From Symbiodinium natans (lineage: Eukaryota > Sar > Dinophyceae > Suessiales > Symbiodiniaceae): 64,000 bases of DNA. A program made the translations under genes and the position numbers. Shown here piece after piece: positions 55,670 through 64,000 of the stretch (the first letter of the stretch is position 1; each line of letters begins with the position of its first letter). The stretch lies in the NCBI GenBank assembly GCA_905221605.1, contig CAJNDS010002197.1:471352-535351 (forward strand). Direction: 5' to 3'. A model generated the notes under the pieces. The model ran no database searches, was not told the DNA's origin, and worked only from the letters and a program-made list of their open reading frames with translations.

Positions 55670-56480
55670 CTTTAAACCCTAAACCCTAAACCGGGCTGTG
55701 TAGCCCTAGGACAATGGGCTGTAAAGCCCTAGAACAATGGGCTGTAAAGCCCTAGGTCGGGCTGTAGAGCCCTAGGCTAAGTTTGGCCTAGCCCCAAACC
55801 TAATCTCAAACACTAAACCCTTTAGACCCTAAACCCTAAACCGGGCAGACAATGGGCTGTAAAGCCCTAGGCCGGGCTGTATAGTCCTAGGCTAATTTTG
55901 GCCTCAACCTCAAACCTAACCTCAAACACTAAACCCTTCAAAACCTAAACCCTAAACCGGGCTGTGTAGCCCTAGGACAATGGGCTGTAAAGCCCTAGGC
56001 TGGGCTGTATAGTCCAAGGCTAATTTTGGCCTCAACCTCAAACCTAACCTGAAACACTAAACCCTTCAAATCCTAAACCCTAAACCGGGCTGTGTAGCCC
56101 TAGGACAATGGGCTGTAAAGCCCTAGAACAATGGGCTGTAAAGCCCTAGGTCGGGCTGTATAGCCCTAGGCTAATTTTGGACTGCGTCATGGGCTGTGAA
56201 CCCCTAGGCTGGGCTGTGTAGCACTAGGCCAATTTCGGGTTGTCTAGCCCTAGGGTCATGGGCTGTGAAGCCCTAGGTATGTAGCCCTATGTTGTTAGCC
56301 CTGAAACACTTCCTGTACCTCAGGCGCTGCAACCTCATTATTGTGGACTTGACGCAGACGCAGGACCTTGTGTTTCTTCAGTTGGGGGTTTGGGAACCCT
56401 TTGGTGAACACCTAGGCTGGGCTGTGTAGCCCTAGGGCAGTCTAGCCATAGGGTCATAGGCTGCGAAGCCTTAAATTAAA
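55670..56480. repeat. hairpin satellite, diverged duplicate of 52.0-53.0 kb
   Basis: Same 130-bp higher-order unit as 52,080-52,700, about three copies, followed by the same tail (CCTGTACCTCAGG, CTTGTGTTTCTTCAGTTGGG). The two blocks arose by segmental duplication of about 0.9 kb, now 3.5 kb apart. Confidence 0.85.
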
Positions 56481-56743
56481 ATTAGCCCCAAGGATCATAA
56501 ACCCTGAAACAGTTCCTGCGCCTCAGGCTTGTAACCTCATACATCCCAGATCTTAAGTGTTTCATTTGTGAAGGCCTTCGGGCTCGAGACAGGGCAGTTG
56601 CTGGGTTTCATGTTTCTAGCATATATCACCTTCTTAAATTCTTGCTTCTAAGCCAAAGTAGACACCAGACTTGGCCTGGCCTGAATCCCTAGGGATTGGT
56701 GCCAGATTTATATTGCTAGAATTGGACCCTTAAGCCCCACATC

Positions 56744-58454
56744 ATGGCTGCCGACACGCACTCGAAACGACTGTGTCTCGGTGGCACCATGGCTACGGTG
56801 GAGGTCAGTTTGCTGAGTGGCAGGTCGGTGCGTTTGGAGGCCAACCTGGCGGTGACTGTCGGTGCGTTCCGGGATCGCTCCCGGCACGCGTTGGCAGCTG
56901 AGCGGGGTCGCCTTCTTTTTCAAGGCAGTTATTTGATGTCCGCACATACACTGGCCGAAGCCGGCATCAGCGATGGCTCCCAGCTGCAACTGGTGGCTAT
57001 GCCCGTGCAGGTCGTGGGTGCTGAAAAAGCATTTGCCGCCATTCGGGGCGATGGGTCCGTGGTTGCCTGGGGTGATCCTGAAAATGGTGGCGACGCCAGT
57101 GCTGTACAAGATCAGCTCCAGGATGTTGTGCAGGTGCAGAACACAAGCTATGCTTTTGCTGCCCTTCGGAGTGATGGATCTGTGGTGACGTGGGGTGACC
57201 CCGAATCTGGTGCCGACAGCAGCTTTGTGCAACATGAGCTGCACGATGTCAGATGCATCCAGGGTGGTGTCACCGTTTTTGTGGCAATTCGCACCGATGG
57301 GACAGCTGTGACCTGGGGTGAAGGTGTCTTTGGTGGTGACAGCAGAGGCGTTCGAGATGCGCTGACGGATGTCCTTCACGTCCAGATAAACCAAGGATCA
57401 TGCTGTGGGGTTGCCGCAATCTCGAATGATGATGGAGGCAGCATTGTGGCGTGGGGCGATCCCATTAATTTCGGCCAGATTGCCACTCCACACAGGCCAA
57501 TTGCACTGCAATGTACCGACGAAGCCTTCGCTGCCATCTTGGCCGACGGTTCCGTCGTGACTTTCGGCCGTGATTATTTTGGTGGGGACAGCTCCTTGGC
57601 TTTCTTCTGGCTGGCTCTTACAACTTTAACCTTTTGTGCTTTTGTACAAACTATTATAATAAATAGCCTAAAAGTTATTTTTCAGGAGTGTTCGAACGTC
57701 AGCCTCTTTAGAGGAGTACTTGTCTAACCCTAGCTACCCCCTTTGGCCACTCCCTCAACCCCAAAACCTGGACCCCTGGCCGGACCCTGCGCCCTCAACC
57801 CTAGGCAGTGCAGTTCAAGACCAACTACATGACGTGAGGGCTATCAGTGCCACAGGAACCGCCTTCGCAGCTATTCGGCAGGATGGCTCTGTGGTGACCT
57901 GGGGTGGTGATCTTGGGGGTGGCAACTGCAATGACGTGCGTGCTCAGCTGGTGGACGTGCAGCAGATCCAAGCCACCAAAGGTGCTTTTGCTGCTATCTT
58001 GGCAGACGGCTCTGTTGTGACCTGGGGCAATCCAGCAACAGGCGGCACCTGCACCCATGTGCAAAGCCAACTGAGACGTGTGTCGCAGATCCAAGTAACC
58101 GACAGAGCTTTTGCAGCTATCACGGAAGATGGCTCCGTTGTGACCTGGGGTGATGCGCGCTATGGAGGTGACAGGGCCTATGGATCTACCAAACCGGTGG
58201 AACCACTTCAGGGCGTGCAAGCAATGCATGCAAATCATTTTGCCTTTGCAGCACTGCTCGACAATGGTGGGGTGGTGGCTTGGGGAGCACCACATGCCGG
58301 TGGTGAAACTGCTGCTGTGCTGGGCCTCTTGAAGAACGTCCGACAGATTGCAGCCTCTCACATGGCTTTTGCTGCCATCCTGCAAGATGGATCCGTTGTC
58401 AGCTGGGGCGATGAGAACCATGGCGGTGGGTTTCACCAAGACCTTAGCCAATGA
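56744..58454 (+). CDS. ubiquitin-like plus RCC1-repeat protein, 498 aa, two exons
   Basis: CDS join 56,744-57,590 and 57,805-58,454. Residues about 17-82 are a ubiquitin-like fold (VEVSLLSGRSVRLEANLAVT ... RGRLLFQGSYLM ... DGSQLQLVA). Then come ten RCC1-type blade repeats of about 38-43 residues with core FAAIxxDGSVVxWG (first AFAAIRGDGSVVAWGD, last AFAAILQDGSVVSWGDENHG). The intron (57,591-57,804, 214 bp) has a GC donor (GGGGACA|GCTCC) and a CCCTAG|GC acceptor, and restores the repeat consensus exactly across the join (DSSAVQDQL). RCC1-type propellers bind chromatin or small GTPases. This ubiquitin-like/RCC1 arrangement is, from general knowledge, a large dinoflagellate family of unknown specific role. 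No HECT domain is present. Confidence 0.9.
57591..57804 (+). other. GC-AG intron with telomere-like 3' end
   Basis: Donor GCTCCTTGG. The 3' 85 bp is degenerate CCCTAAA-like sequence (AACCCTAGCTACCCC, CCCTCAACCCTAG) that supplies the AG acceptor directly before GCAGTGCAG. Confidence 0.85.
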
Positions 58455-58972
58455 GCTTCTAGGTACCAGGTAGGCCCTTGGAGAATTATGTTGTTCACTT
58501 ACTGGGCAGAAAAGGATCGTATTCGGGCTGAGGGGTTGAGGGCGTTCAAGTTCAGGGCGGTCGAGGAATTTTGGCTTGAGGCTTCGCGGAATTTACGCTT
58601 TGTGCTTAGGAGTCTAAGGTCTCGCTTCTGGAGCCTAAAGCCTATAGCCTTCAACCCTAGAAGCCCAACAATGCCATGATCCCTACCCTAAACCCTCAAC
58701 CCTGAGTTAAGTCCCACACCGAGGAATTTAGGGTTTATGAGTTCAGGGTCTCACATCTGAAGCCCAGAACCCTGGAACCCCTGCACTCTAAACCCCGAAC
58801 CCTGAATTCACCCTAGTTCCTAAGCGCCCTAAGTCCTATAACCTAAGTCCTAAGCCCCTCCCTATCCCTCCCCGCCCGTCCGGCAGGACCAGACGACACT
58901 TCAGCTCCAGGTTCGGCCGGCGGCAGGTTCGGCTATTACCCCAAACTCCCAACCCCCGGAACTCCTAAAGGC
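58455..58972. other. spacer, degenerate telomere-like
   Basis: Mixed G-sense and C-sense degenerate repeats. No gene seen. Confidence 0.6.
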
Positions 58973-59220
58973 TTGTTCTTGGCTCAAAATATGTTAATCG
59001 TTGGCACCACTTGGAGCAAAATGTTTTTTGGCTGGCAGTTCTTGGTTCAAAACTATTTTGATTTGTTGGCACTACTTGTAGCAAAACATCTTAATTTAGT
59101 TTTTTTGCACACACACATTCTTCCAAACATACTTTTTACATACCATACAACATGGCACAGGCACAGACCCTGCAAAGGTCACCTTTCTGTAGGGTCACCT
59201 TTGGTAGTCTCCGATAAGAA
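58973..59220 (+). repeat. second, inverted copy of the retroelement leader/LTR-like sequence
   Basis: Plus-sense match to the reverse complement of 6193-6441, including TTGGCACCACTTGGAGCAAA, TGCACACACACATTCTTCC-like and AGACCCTGCAAAGGTCACCT segments. No gag follows, so this is a solo or truncated remnant of a related element. An open frame shared by both copies is likely incidental. Confidence 0.75.
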
Positions 59221-59359
59221 CCCCAAAAGAATAACATATAAGAATCCCTGTATTAGCCTTAATAAGGAAGAACATTTTTGTTTTTTTCTGGGTTCTTACG
59301 CAATCAGGGAGGGTTCGGGGCTTGATGGGTTTGAAGATGTCAGCGGCCTTGTACTTGTG

Positions 59360-59886
59360 ATAAAACCCTAAACCCTAAACCCTAAACCCTAAACCCTAAA
59401 CCCTAACCCCAAACCCCTAAGCCCTCGAAGTTGTTCCCTGAGCTTTGTTGCCTTTGGAGGATTTTGTTTGCCTTGTCACATGGTCTTTGTGTGTGACCGC
59501 ACGTCAACATGTCTAGCTACTAGATGGGCGATGGCCCTGCAAGAAGGGGCAAGAGCAAGCTCAGCGACCGAAGGCCTGCAAGCGGAATGCTTGCTCCCAG
59601 CAGTTTCGGCCAGCCAGGAAGCCTAGACGAACACGCTGCCAAACCCCACACCCTCCGGCATCCCACCAAACGACTCAAAGTGTCGCCCCAATCGGCCCCC
59701 CCCCCCCCCCCCCAATAAGTAAAACTCACCAAATTCAGTCAAACAAGCCAGGTACTTTTTCTTGGTTCGGGAGCGGGCCGATGCAAGAATACCAGGAAGG
59801 GACTCTAAACCCTAAACCCTGAACCCTGAACCCTAAACCCTAAACCCTAAACCCTAAACCCCATTCTAAAGCCCCAAGCCTCGACC
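59360..59886. repeat. CCCTAAA tracts and unique spacer upstream of next gene
   Basis: CCCTAAA runs at 59,367-59,405 and 59,805-59,862, a C-run at 59,697-59,713, and a unique stretch between. No supported gene. Confidence 0.7.
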
Positions 59887-62800
59887 ATGGCCTTCGAGCA
59901 CACCTTCACAGAGCGGCTCCCCCAGTTCGGAGCCACCCTGGAGCAGAATGCCGAGAGGTGGGGGGGGCTTTTTTACGAAACATAGGGGACCTCCAGTTGA
60001 GGGTTTGGGGTTTAGGGTTTAGGGTTTAGGGCTTAGGGTTTGGGGTTTAGGATTTAATATACGTCCCCAAATAGTAGGATCCCCTTATAAAAGGGACCCC
60101 AATACAGCACCGCCAATTTCGGAAACCACCAGGTGACTCACGTCTGGGGGTGAAGGGCTTTGGGATGTAGGGTGTTGGAACTGTTCCCTAAACCCTAAAC
60201 CCTAAATCCTAAACCCTAAGCCCTAAACCCTTAATCCTTGCCTCCTCAACAGACTCAAACCCATGAGCCAAGATACCGGAAGCCCTGAAGAGTTGAATTC
60301 TGGCCTTCGAGGCCTTCGAGGGCTTTAGGGTTTAGGGGTTTAGGGTTTAGGGTTTAGGGTATAGGGTTTAGGGTTTAGGGTTTAGGGCAAAGCTCTCCTA
60401 ACTGCGGGAAGGTCGGCCAAGATGGCGGCATGGTCCAAAGGGATCCATGTGGCGGATCCCGCAGGAACCATGCCCGGTCCTCAGAAGGGTTTAGGGTTTA
60501 GGGTTTAGGGTTTAGGGTTTAGGGTTTAGGGTTTAGGGTTTAGGGTTTAGGGTTTAGGGTTCGGAGCTTCAGGGCGGGGGGAGGAGCAAAAGGGGGGCTT
60601 GAGTGGCTTCGGGGTAGCGGGGGATTCCATGGGGGGGGGGGGTCTACACCCTAAACTCTAAACCCTAAACCCCAACCCTGCAGGATTGGCTGGTCCGTTT
60701 ATGGCAGTCATGGCATAGATGCAACAGCCCACCCACCCACCACCCCCCCCCCGTGCTCACCTGAACCTGAGTTGAGGAAGCAGATGTTCGAGACATTCAT
60801 CGGCAAGAGGCTGCTGCAGCATGAGGAGCGGTACTTAGGGCTGAAGGTTTAGGGTTAGGGTTTAGGGTTTAGGGGTTTAGGTGTTTTTTTAGGGTTTAGG
60901 GTTTAGGGTTACTCAGGGGCGGTAGAGGGGTTATGGAACCCGCTTGTGCAGGGTTGCTGTCAGGTTCCCATGGGGCTACACTGTTTAGAGGATCTGCACA
61001 AAAAAAAGGCTAACTCAAACCTAGACCCTAGACCCTAAACCCTAAACCTGCTTTCCATTTCAAAGTGGCTCCCTTCGCGGGAGTTCTCCCTGAATTCCCT
61101 GAGAGGTGGATGAGAAGGGCACGAGCCAACAGGAGCAGGCCAAAGACCCTAAACCCTAAACCCTACACCCTAAACCCGAAACCCGAAACCCTAAACCCGA
61201 AGCCAGGCTAAGGAGTCCGACTCCAGCTCATCGTCCTCCAGTGCCTCAAAGAGGAAGCAGCGGAAGCAAAAGAAGAAGGAGAAGAAGAAGAAGGCCAAGA
61301 AGGGAAAGAAGGCAGGGTTTAGGGTTCAGGGTTCAGGGTTCAGGGTTTAGGGTTTAGGGAAAAGGGTTTAGGGTTTAGGATGCTTCTCGTATGAAACTCT
61401 CAAATGGGGACTACCGCCTCTAAAGGTTCGGGAAGAACTACTGTTCAAGGGTTCAAGGCTTTGGGGCCCCCAGGTGTGCTGTTTTTCGATTACATGTCTA
61501 CACCCTAAACCCTAAACCCTAAACCCTCCTAGCGCCTTGGTGGTATGTTTGGCTTGTGGTTCCCGAGGCCAAGGATAAGAAAACTCCGAAAGGCAGCGAC
61601 AAGAAGGACACGGCAGAGTTCAAGGCCGGCGTTGAGGATCCATGCACATGTGCGAGATGACATCAAGAGACCCTAAACCCTAAACCCTAAACCCTAAACC
61701 CTAAACCCTAAACCCTAAACCCTAAACCCTAAACCCTAAACCCTAAACCCTAAACCTGAACCCTAAACCCTGAACCCTAAACCTTGGCCCAGTAGAGTGG
61801 GATCCTGCACCTACTCACCTGGTTTCGGGCTGGGTCTCATGCCGCTTTAGGGTGCCATCGTCTAGGGCACTGAGGGGTTAGGGTTTAGGGTTTAGGGTTT
61901 AGGGTTTAGGGTTTAGGGTTTAGGGTCTCTTTCATGGAGAGCTTGCCCCCAAAGCAACCTCTAAAGGCGCGGCTGAAGCGAGAACGGCAGGTGGGAGATG
62001 CAGAGGCACGAAAGTACGGGGTCTGCCCTTGAAAGAATCCCATGCCGTTCGTATTCTTGCGAAACCCTAAACTTCGGTTTTTGTTTCGGGTTTGGGATGT
62101 AGGGTTTGGGGTTCAGGGTAGGGTTTAGGGTTTAGGGTGTAGGGTTTAGGGTTTAGGGTTTAGGGTTAAGGGTTTAGGGTTCAGGGTTCAGGGTTCTCAG
62201 TTCTCAGTTCTCAGTTCTCAGGGTTCAGGGTTCAGGGTAGAGTTTAGGACTTATAAACCCTTAAGCCCGACCCCAAAAGGTCCGGGCAAACACGCGGGGC
62301 CGAACCTGGGGGCAGTGCTCTCCGGAAAGGGGAAGCTCTACGACTCCACTTTCCCCCTTCCCTCCCACCCCACTGTACGTTCAGGCTTCCAGGTTGCGAT
62401 CGCTGCTTTTGGGGCATGCGGCGTTGGAGGGCAGAAGACCGTTTACCATGAAATGCTCTCTCTCTCTCATTCCTCTCTCCCCCTCTCTTGCCAGGGTTTC
62501 TGGGTAGCTTTGATCCAAAAACTGGTCGGGGACTGGCTCACACAGGTTCGAAGAATATGAGCCATGTCACCCGCAAAACCACATCTTCCTAAACCCTAAA
62601 CCCTAAACCCCTTCTGTGCTCTTCCTTTCCTCAAGCTGCAGAGTATCAGGCGGCGTTGGACCCAAAGTATGCCAAGATCATCGACCGCTTCGGGGCCGCA
62701 ACGCTGTCCAACCAAGAAACCCCACCTGTTTCTACAGCCCCCTTAGCTACGGTTGAGGTTTAGGGTTTAGGGTTAAGGGTTTAGGGTGGCTACGAATTGC

Positions 62801-63191
62801 TTAAGAACCCCCCCCCCCCCCCCAAGAAAAAATATAAAAGACGAATAATCCTCCTGATGCACTAGGGTTATCGTTTGGTTCTTAAGCACATAGTACTTAG
62901 GAATTGCAAGCAAGAATATAAGACCCAAGGGAAGAATGACCCTGATTACTTAATTCAGGTTCTACGTCATCTGAGTAGACGTCTCCTTCCAAGCCGTGCT
63001 GTGGTTCGCAACGCCTTAGGGGGTTTAGGGTTGAGGGTTTAGGGTTTAGGGTTTAGGGTTTAGGGTTTAGGGTTTAGGGTTTAGGGTTTAGGGTTTAGGG
63101 TACCCTAAACCCTAAACCCTAAACCCTAAACCAGAGTGTCCCTGCAGGCTTTCGGCAGAATGTCAACCCCTTGCTGAAGAAAGCCACCTAG
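59887..63191 (+). CDS. multi-exon protein with telomere-repeat-filled introns, function unknown
   Basis: Phase-consistent exons: 59,887-59,957 (MAFEHTFTERLPQFGATLEQ), 60,253-60,311 (LKPMSQDTGSPEELNSGLR), 60,393-60,488 (LLTAGRSAKMAAWSKGIHVA), 60,684-60,703 (20 nt), 60,772-60,846 (LRKQMFETFIGKRLLQHEER). Later: 61,207-61,311 (AKESDSSSSSSSASKRKQRK then poly-Lys), 61,568-61,624 (AKDKKTPKGSDKKDTAEFK), 62,495-62,545 (FLGSFDPKTGRGLAH), from 62,642 (YQAALDPKYAKIIDRFGAAT), and 63,148-63,191 (FRQNVNPLLKKAT, TAG), whose join is uncertain. Intervening introns hold TTTAGGG or CCCTAAA arrays; donors are GT or GC, acceptors AG. Exons between 60,847 and 61,206 and between 61,625 and 62,494 are incompletely resolved. 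The Lys-rich Ser tract suggests a nuclear protein; family not recognised. Confidence 0.6.
60489..60565 (+). repeat. pure TTTAGGG array at an intron donor
   Basis: About ten perfect TTTAGGG units beginning exactly at the proposed GT donor (AAGG|GTTTAGGG) of the third intron. Confidence 0.95.
61669..61790 (+). repeat. CCCTAAA array, about 16 units
   Basis: Near-perfect C-sense array within the same gene, between the Lys-rich exons and the GFLGSF exon; followed at 61,876-61,925 by a G-sense TTTAGGG array. Confidence 0.95.
63025..63133. repeat. head-to-head telomere-repeat junction
   Basis: About ten TTTAGGG units meet about five CCCTAAA units at TTTAGGGTACCCTAAA near 63,093-63,108, forming a perfect inverted repeat centred on GGGTACCC. 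Confidence 0.95.
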
Positions 63192-63245
63192 CACCCAAAG
63201 CGGGTGAGCCTAGCTCTGCTGTGAGCATCCGGCATCTACCAGGCA

Positions 63246-63420
63246 GGGTTTAGGGTTTAGGGTTTAGGGTTTAGGGTTTAGGGTTTAGGGTTTAGGGTTT
63301 AGGGTTTAGGGTGTAGGGTGTAGGGTGTAGGGTGCAGGGGAGTTGCCTGAAGACGGGCTTCCTGGTGCTTGGGGGCCGTGCGGTAACTTTGGGCGATGCT
63401 TAGGGTTTAGGGTTTAGGGG
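63246..63420. repeat. TTTAGGG array with GTGTAGG variants
   Basis: About ten G-sense units ending in TGTAGGG variants at 63,310-63,335, plus a short run at 63,400-63,418. Confidence 0.9.
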
Positions 63421-63442
63421 AGTTGCTTGGCCCTTGATCCAG

Positions 63443-63535
63443 GCAGATGGCCCACGCACCTGGGCCAGCCAGCATGTGGTGAACATCGTCTCCATGCTCA
63501 TTGCGGTGCAGCCCCCGCCCCCGCCCCTCCACTGA
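63443..63535 (+). other. terminal exon candidate
   Basis: After a GATCCAG acceptor the frame reads ADGPRTWASQHVVNIVSMLI, then AVQPPPPPLH and TGA at 63,533-63,535. Protein-like. It might be an alternative last exon of the preceding gene or part of another; phase from upstream is unresolved. Confidence 0.35.
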
Positions 63536-64000
63536 AGGGCCACTAGGGGAGACGCATCTTCGTGGAGGGGTGACAAGAACCACTGCGCATGGACCCTGGG
63601 CTAAGCCAACTGCTGACAAGTGTTTGGAAAACGCCCTTGAAGGATTATAGTAGCCCAACACGTGCCCTTTTTTTCGGTAGGTTCCCTAGCCCTTAGTACT
63701 CTGCACCCGAGAAGCCCTAAACCCTAAACCCCAGGGTCCTTTGAAGTAGCGCAGATGCATCTTCGAGCCAAGACCCCAGCGGCAGGTGCTTGGACCTGTG
63801 CCGCCTGCACGTTGCTGTAGGGTTGAGATTTTCAGGTTTCGGGTTTGCACTTCGGGGTGCGGATTTTGGGTCTAGACTCCGCAAAAGATACCCTAAACCC
63901 TCAAGCCTTATTCCATAACCAAAAACCCGAAGCCCCTGAACCTTTGAAGTCACTGGGGCAGATCTCTTGGCTGGGACGCGGCGCGCTGGAAAAGAAAAAA
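63536..64000. other. mixed unique and degenerate telomere-like sequence
   Basis: No supported gene up to the window end; isolated CCCTAAA units at 63,716-63,730 and 63,891-63,900. Confidence 0.5.

Noticed and set aside
58973-59371. Open frame shared with 6193-6441 as a conserved small protein
   Set aside because: Both are copies of one non-coding element end; shared openness follows from DNA similarity, and divergence looks no lower at the protein than at the DNA level.

Overview
The window looks like nuclear DNA of a dinoflagellate, probably Symbiodiniaceae-like; the species cannot be named from sequence alone. Four things point that way: plant/dinoflagellate-type telomere repeats (TTTAGGG/CCCTAAA) scattered everywhere; short spliceosomal introns, several with GC donors; a ubiquitin-like plus RCC1-repeat protein of the kind that is very abundant in dinoflagellates; and a copia retroelement whose gag carries CCCH and CCHC zinc fingers. 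Every cellular gene I can support is on the plus strand, as expected of dinoflagellate unidirectional gene arrays. Only the retroelement is on the minus strand.

Layout. 1-6.4 kb: a copia-type retrotransposon cut by the left window edge, with an unbroken gag-protease-integrase-RT frame of more than 2,000 codons. 6.4-11.3 kb: CCCTAAA-like repeats, a GGGCTGTATAGCCC hairpin satellite and a roughly 60-bp tandem array. 11.5-14.6 kb: a multi-exon WW-domain/proline-rich/coiled-coil gene. 14.8-16.3 kb: a Lys/Glu-rich heptad-repeat protein. 16.5-26.6 kb: degenerate telomeric repeats with small coding-like islands, tandem duplications and at least 12 perfect copies of a 14-bp palindrome (GTCGGGTACCCGAC); a further copy lies at 55.5 kb. 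26.6-51.4 kb: a dense run of multi-exon plus-strand genes, mostly of unknown function. It includes a SET-domain protein (38.8-39.8 kb) followed directly by a cytosine-C5-methyltransferase-like protein with three CxCx4Cx2C motifs (40.3-42.3 kb); a MITE-like palindrome lies at 32.3-32.7 kb. 51.9-56.5 kb: more satellite and telomeric repeats around a complete two-exon zinc-binding gene (53.4-54.1 kb). 56.7-58.5 kb: a complete two-exon ubiquitin-like/RCC1 gene with a GC-AG intron. 59.9-63.2 kb: a plus-strand gene whose exons sit between introns made largely of TTTAGGG or CCCTAAA arrays.

The most unusual feature is this intimate mixture of telomeric repeat and gene. In the last gene at least seven exons can be joined with consistent codon phase across repeat-filled introns, and a plus-sense TTTAGGG array carries both a GT (GG|GTTTAG) and a TTTAG|G acceptor. 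Coding-like islands inside the other repeat seas suggest that the same architecture may be widespread here. No tRNA, rRNA, CRISPR or prokaryotic signals were seen. All exon boundaries come from reading frames and splice dinucleotides only.
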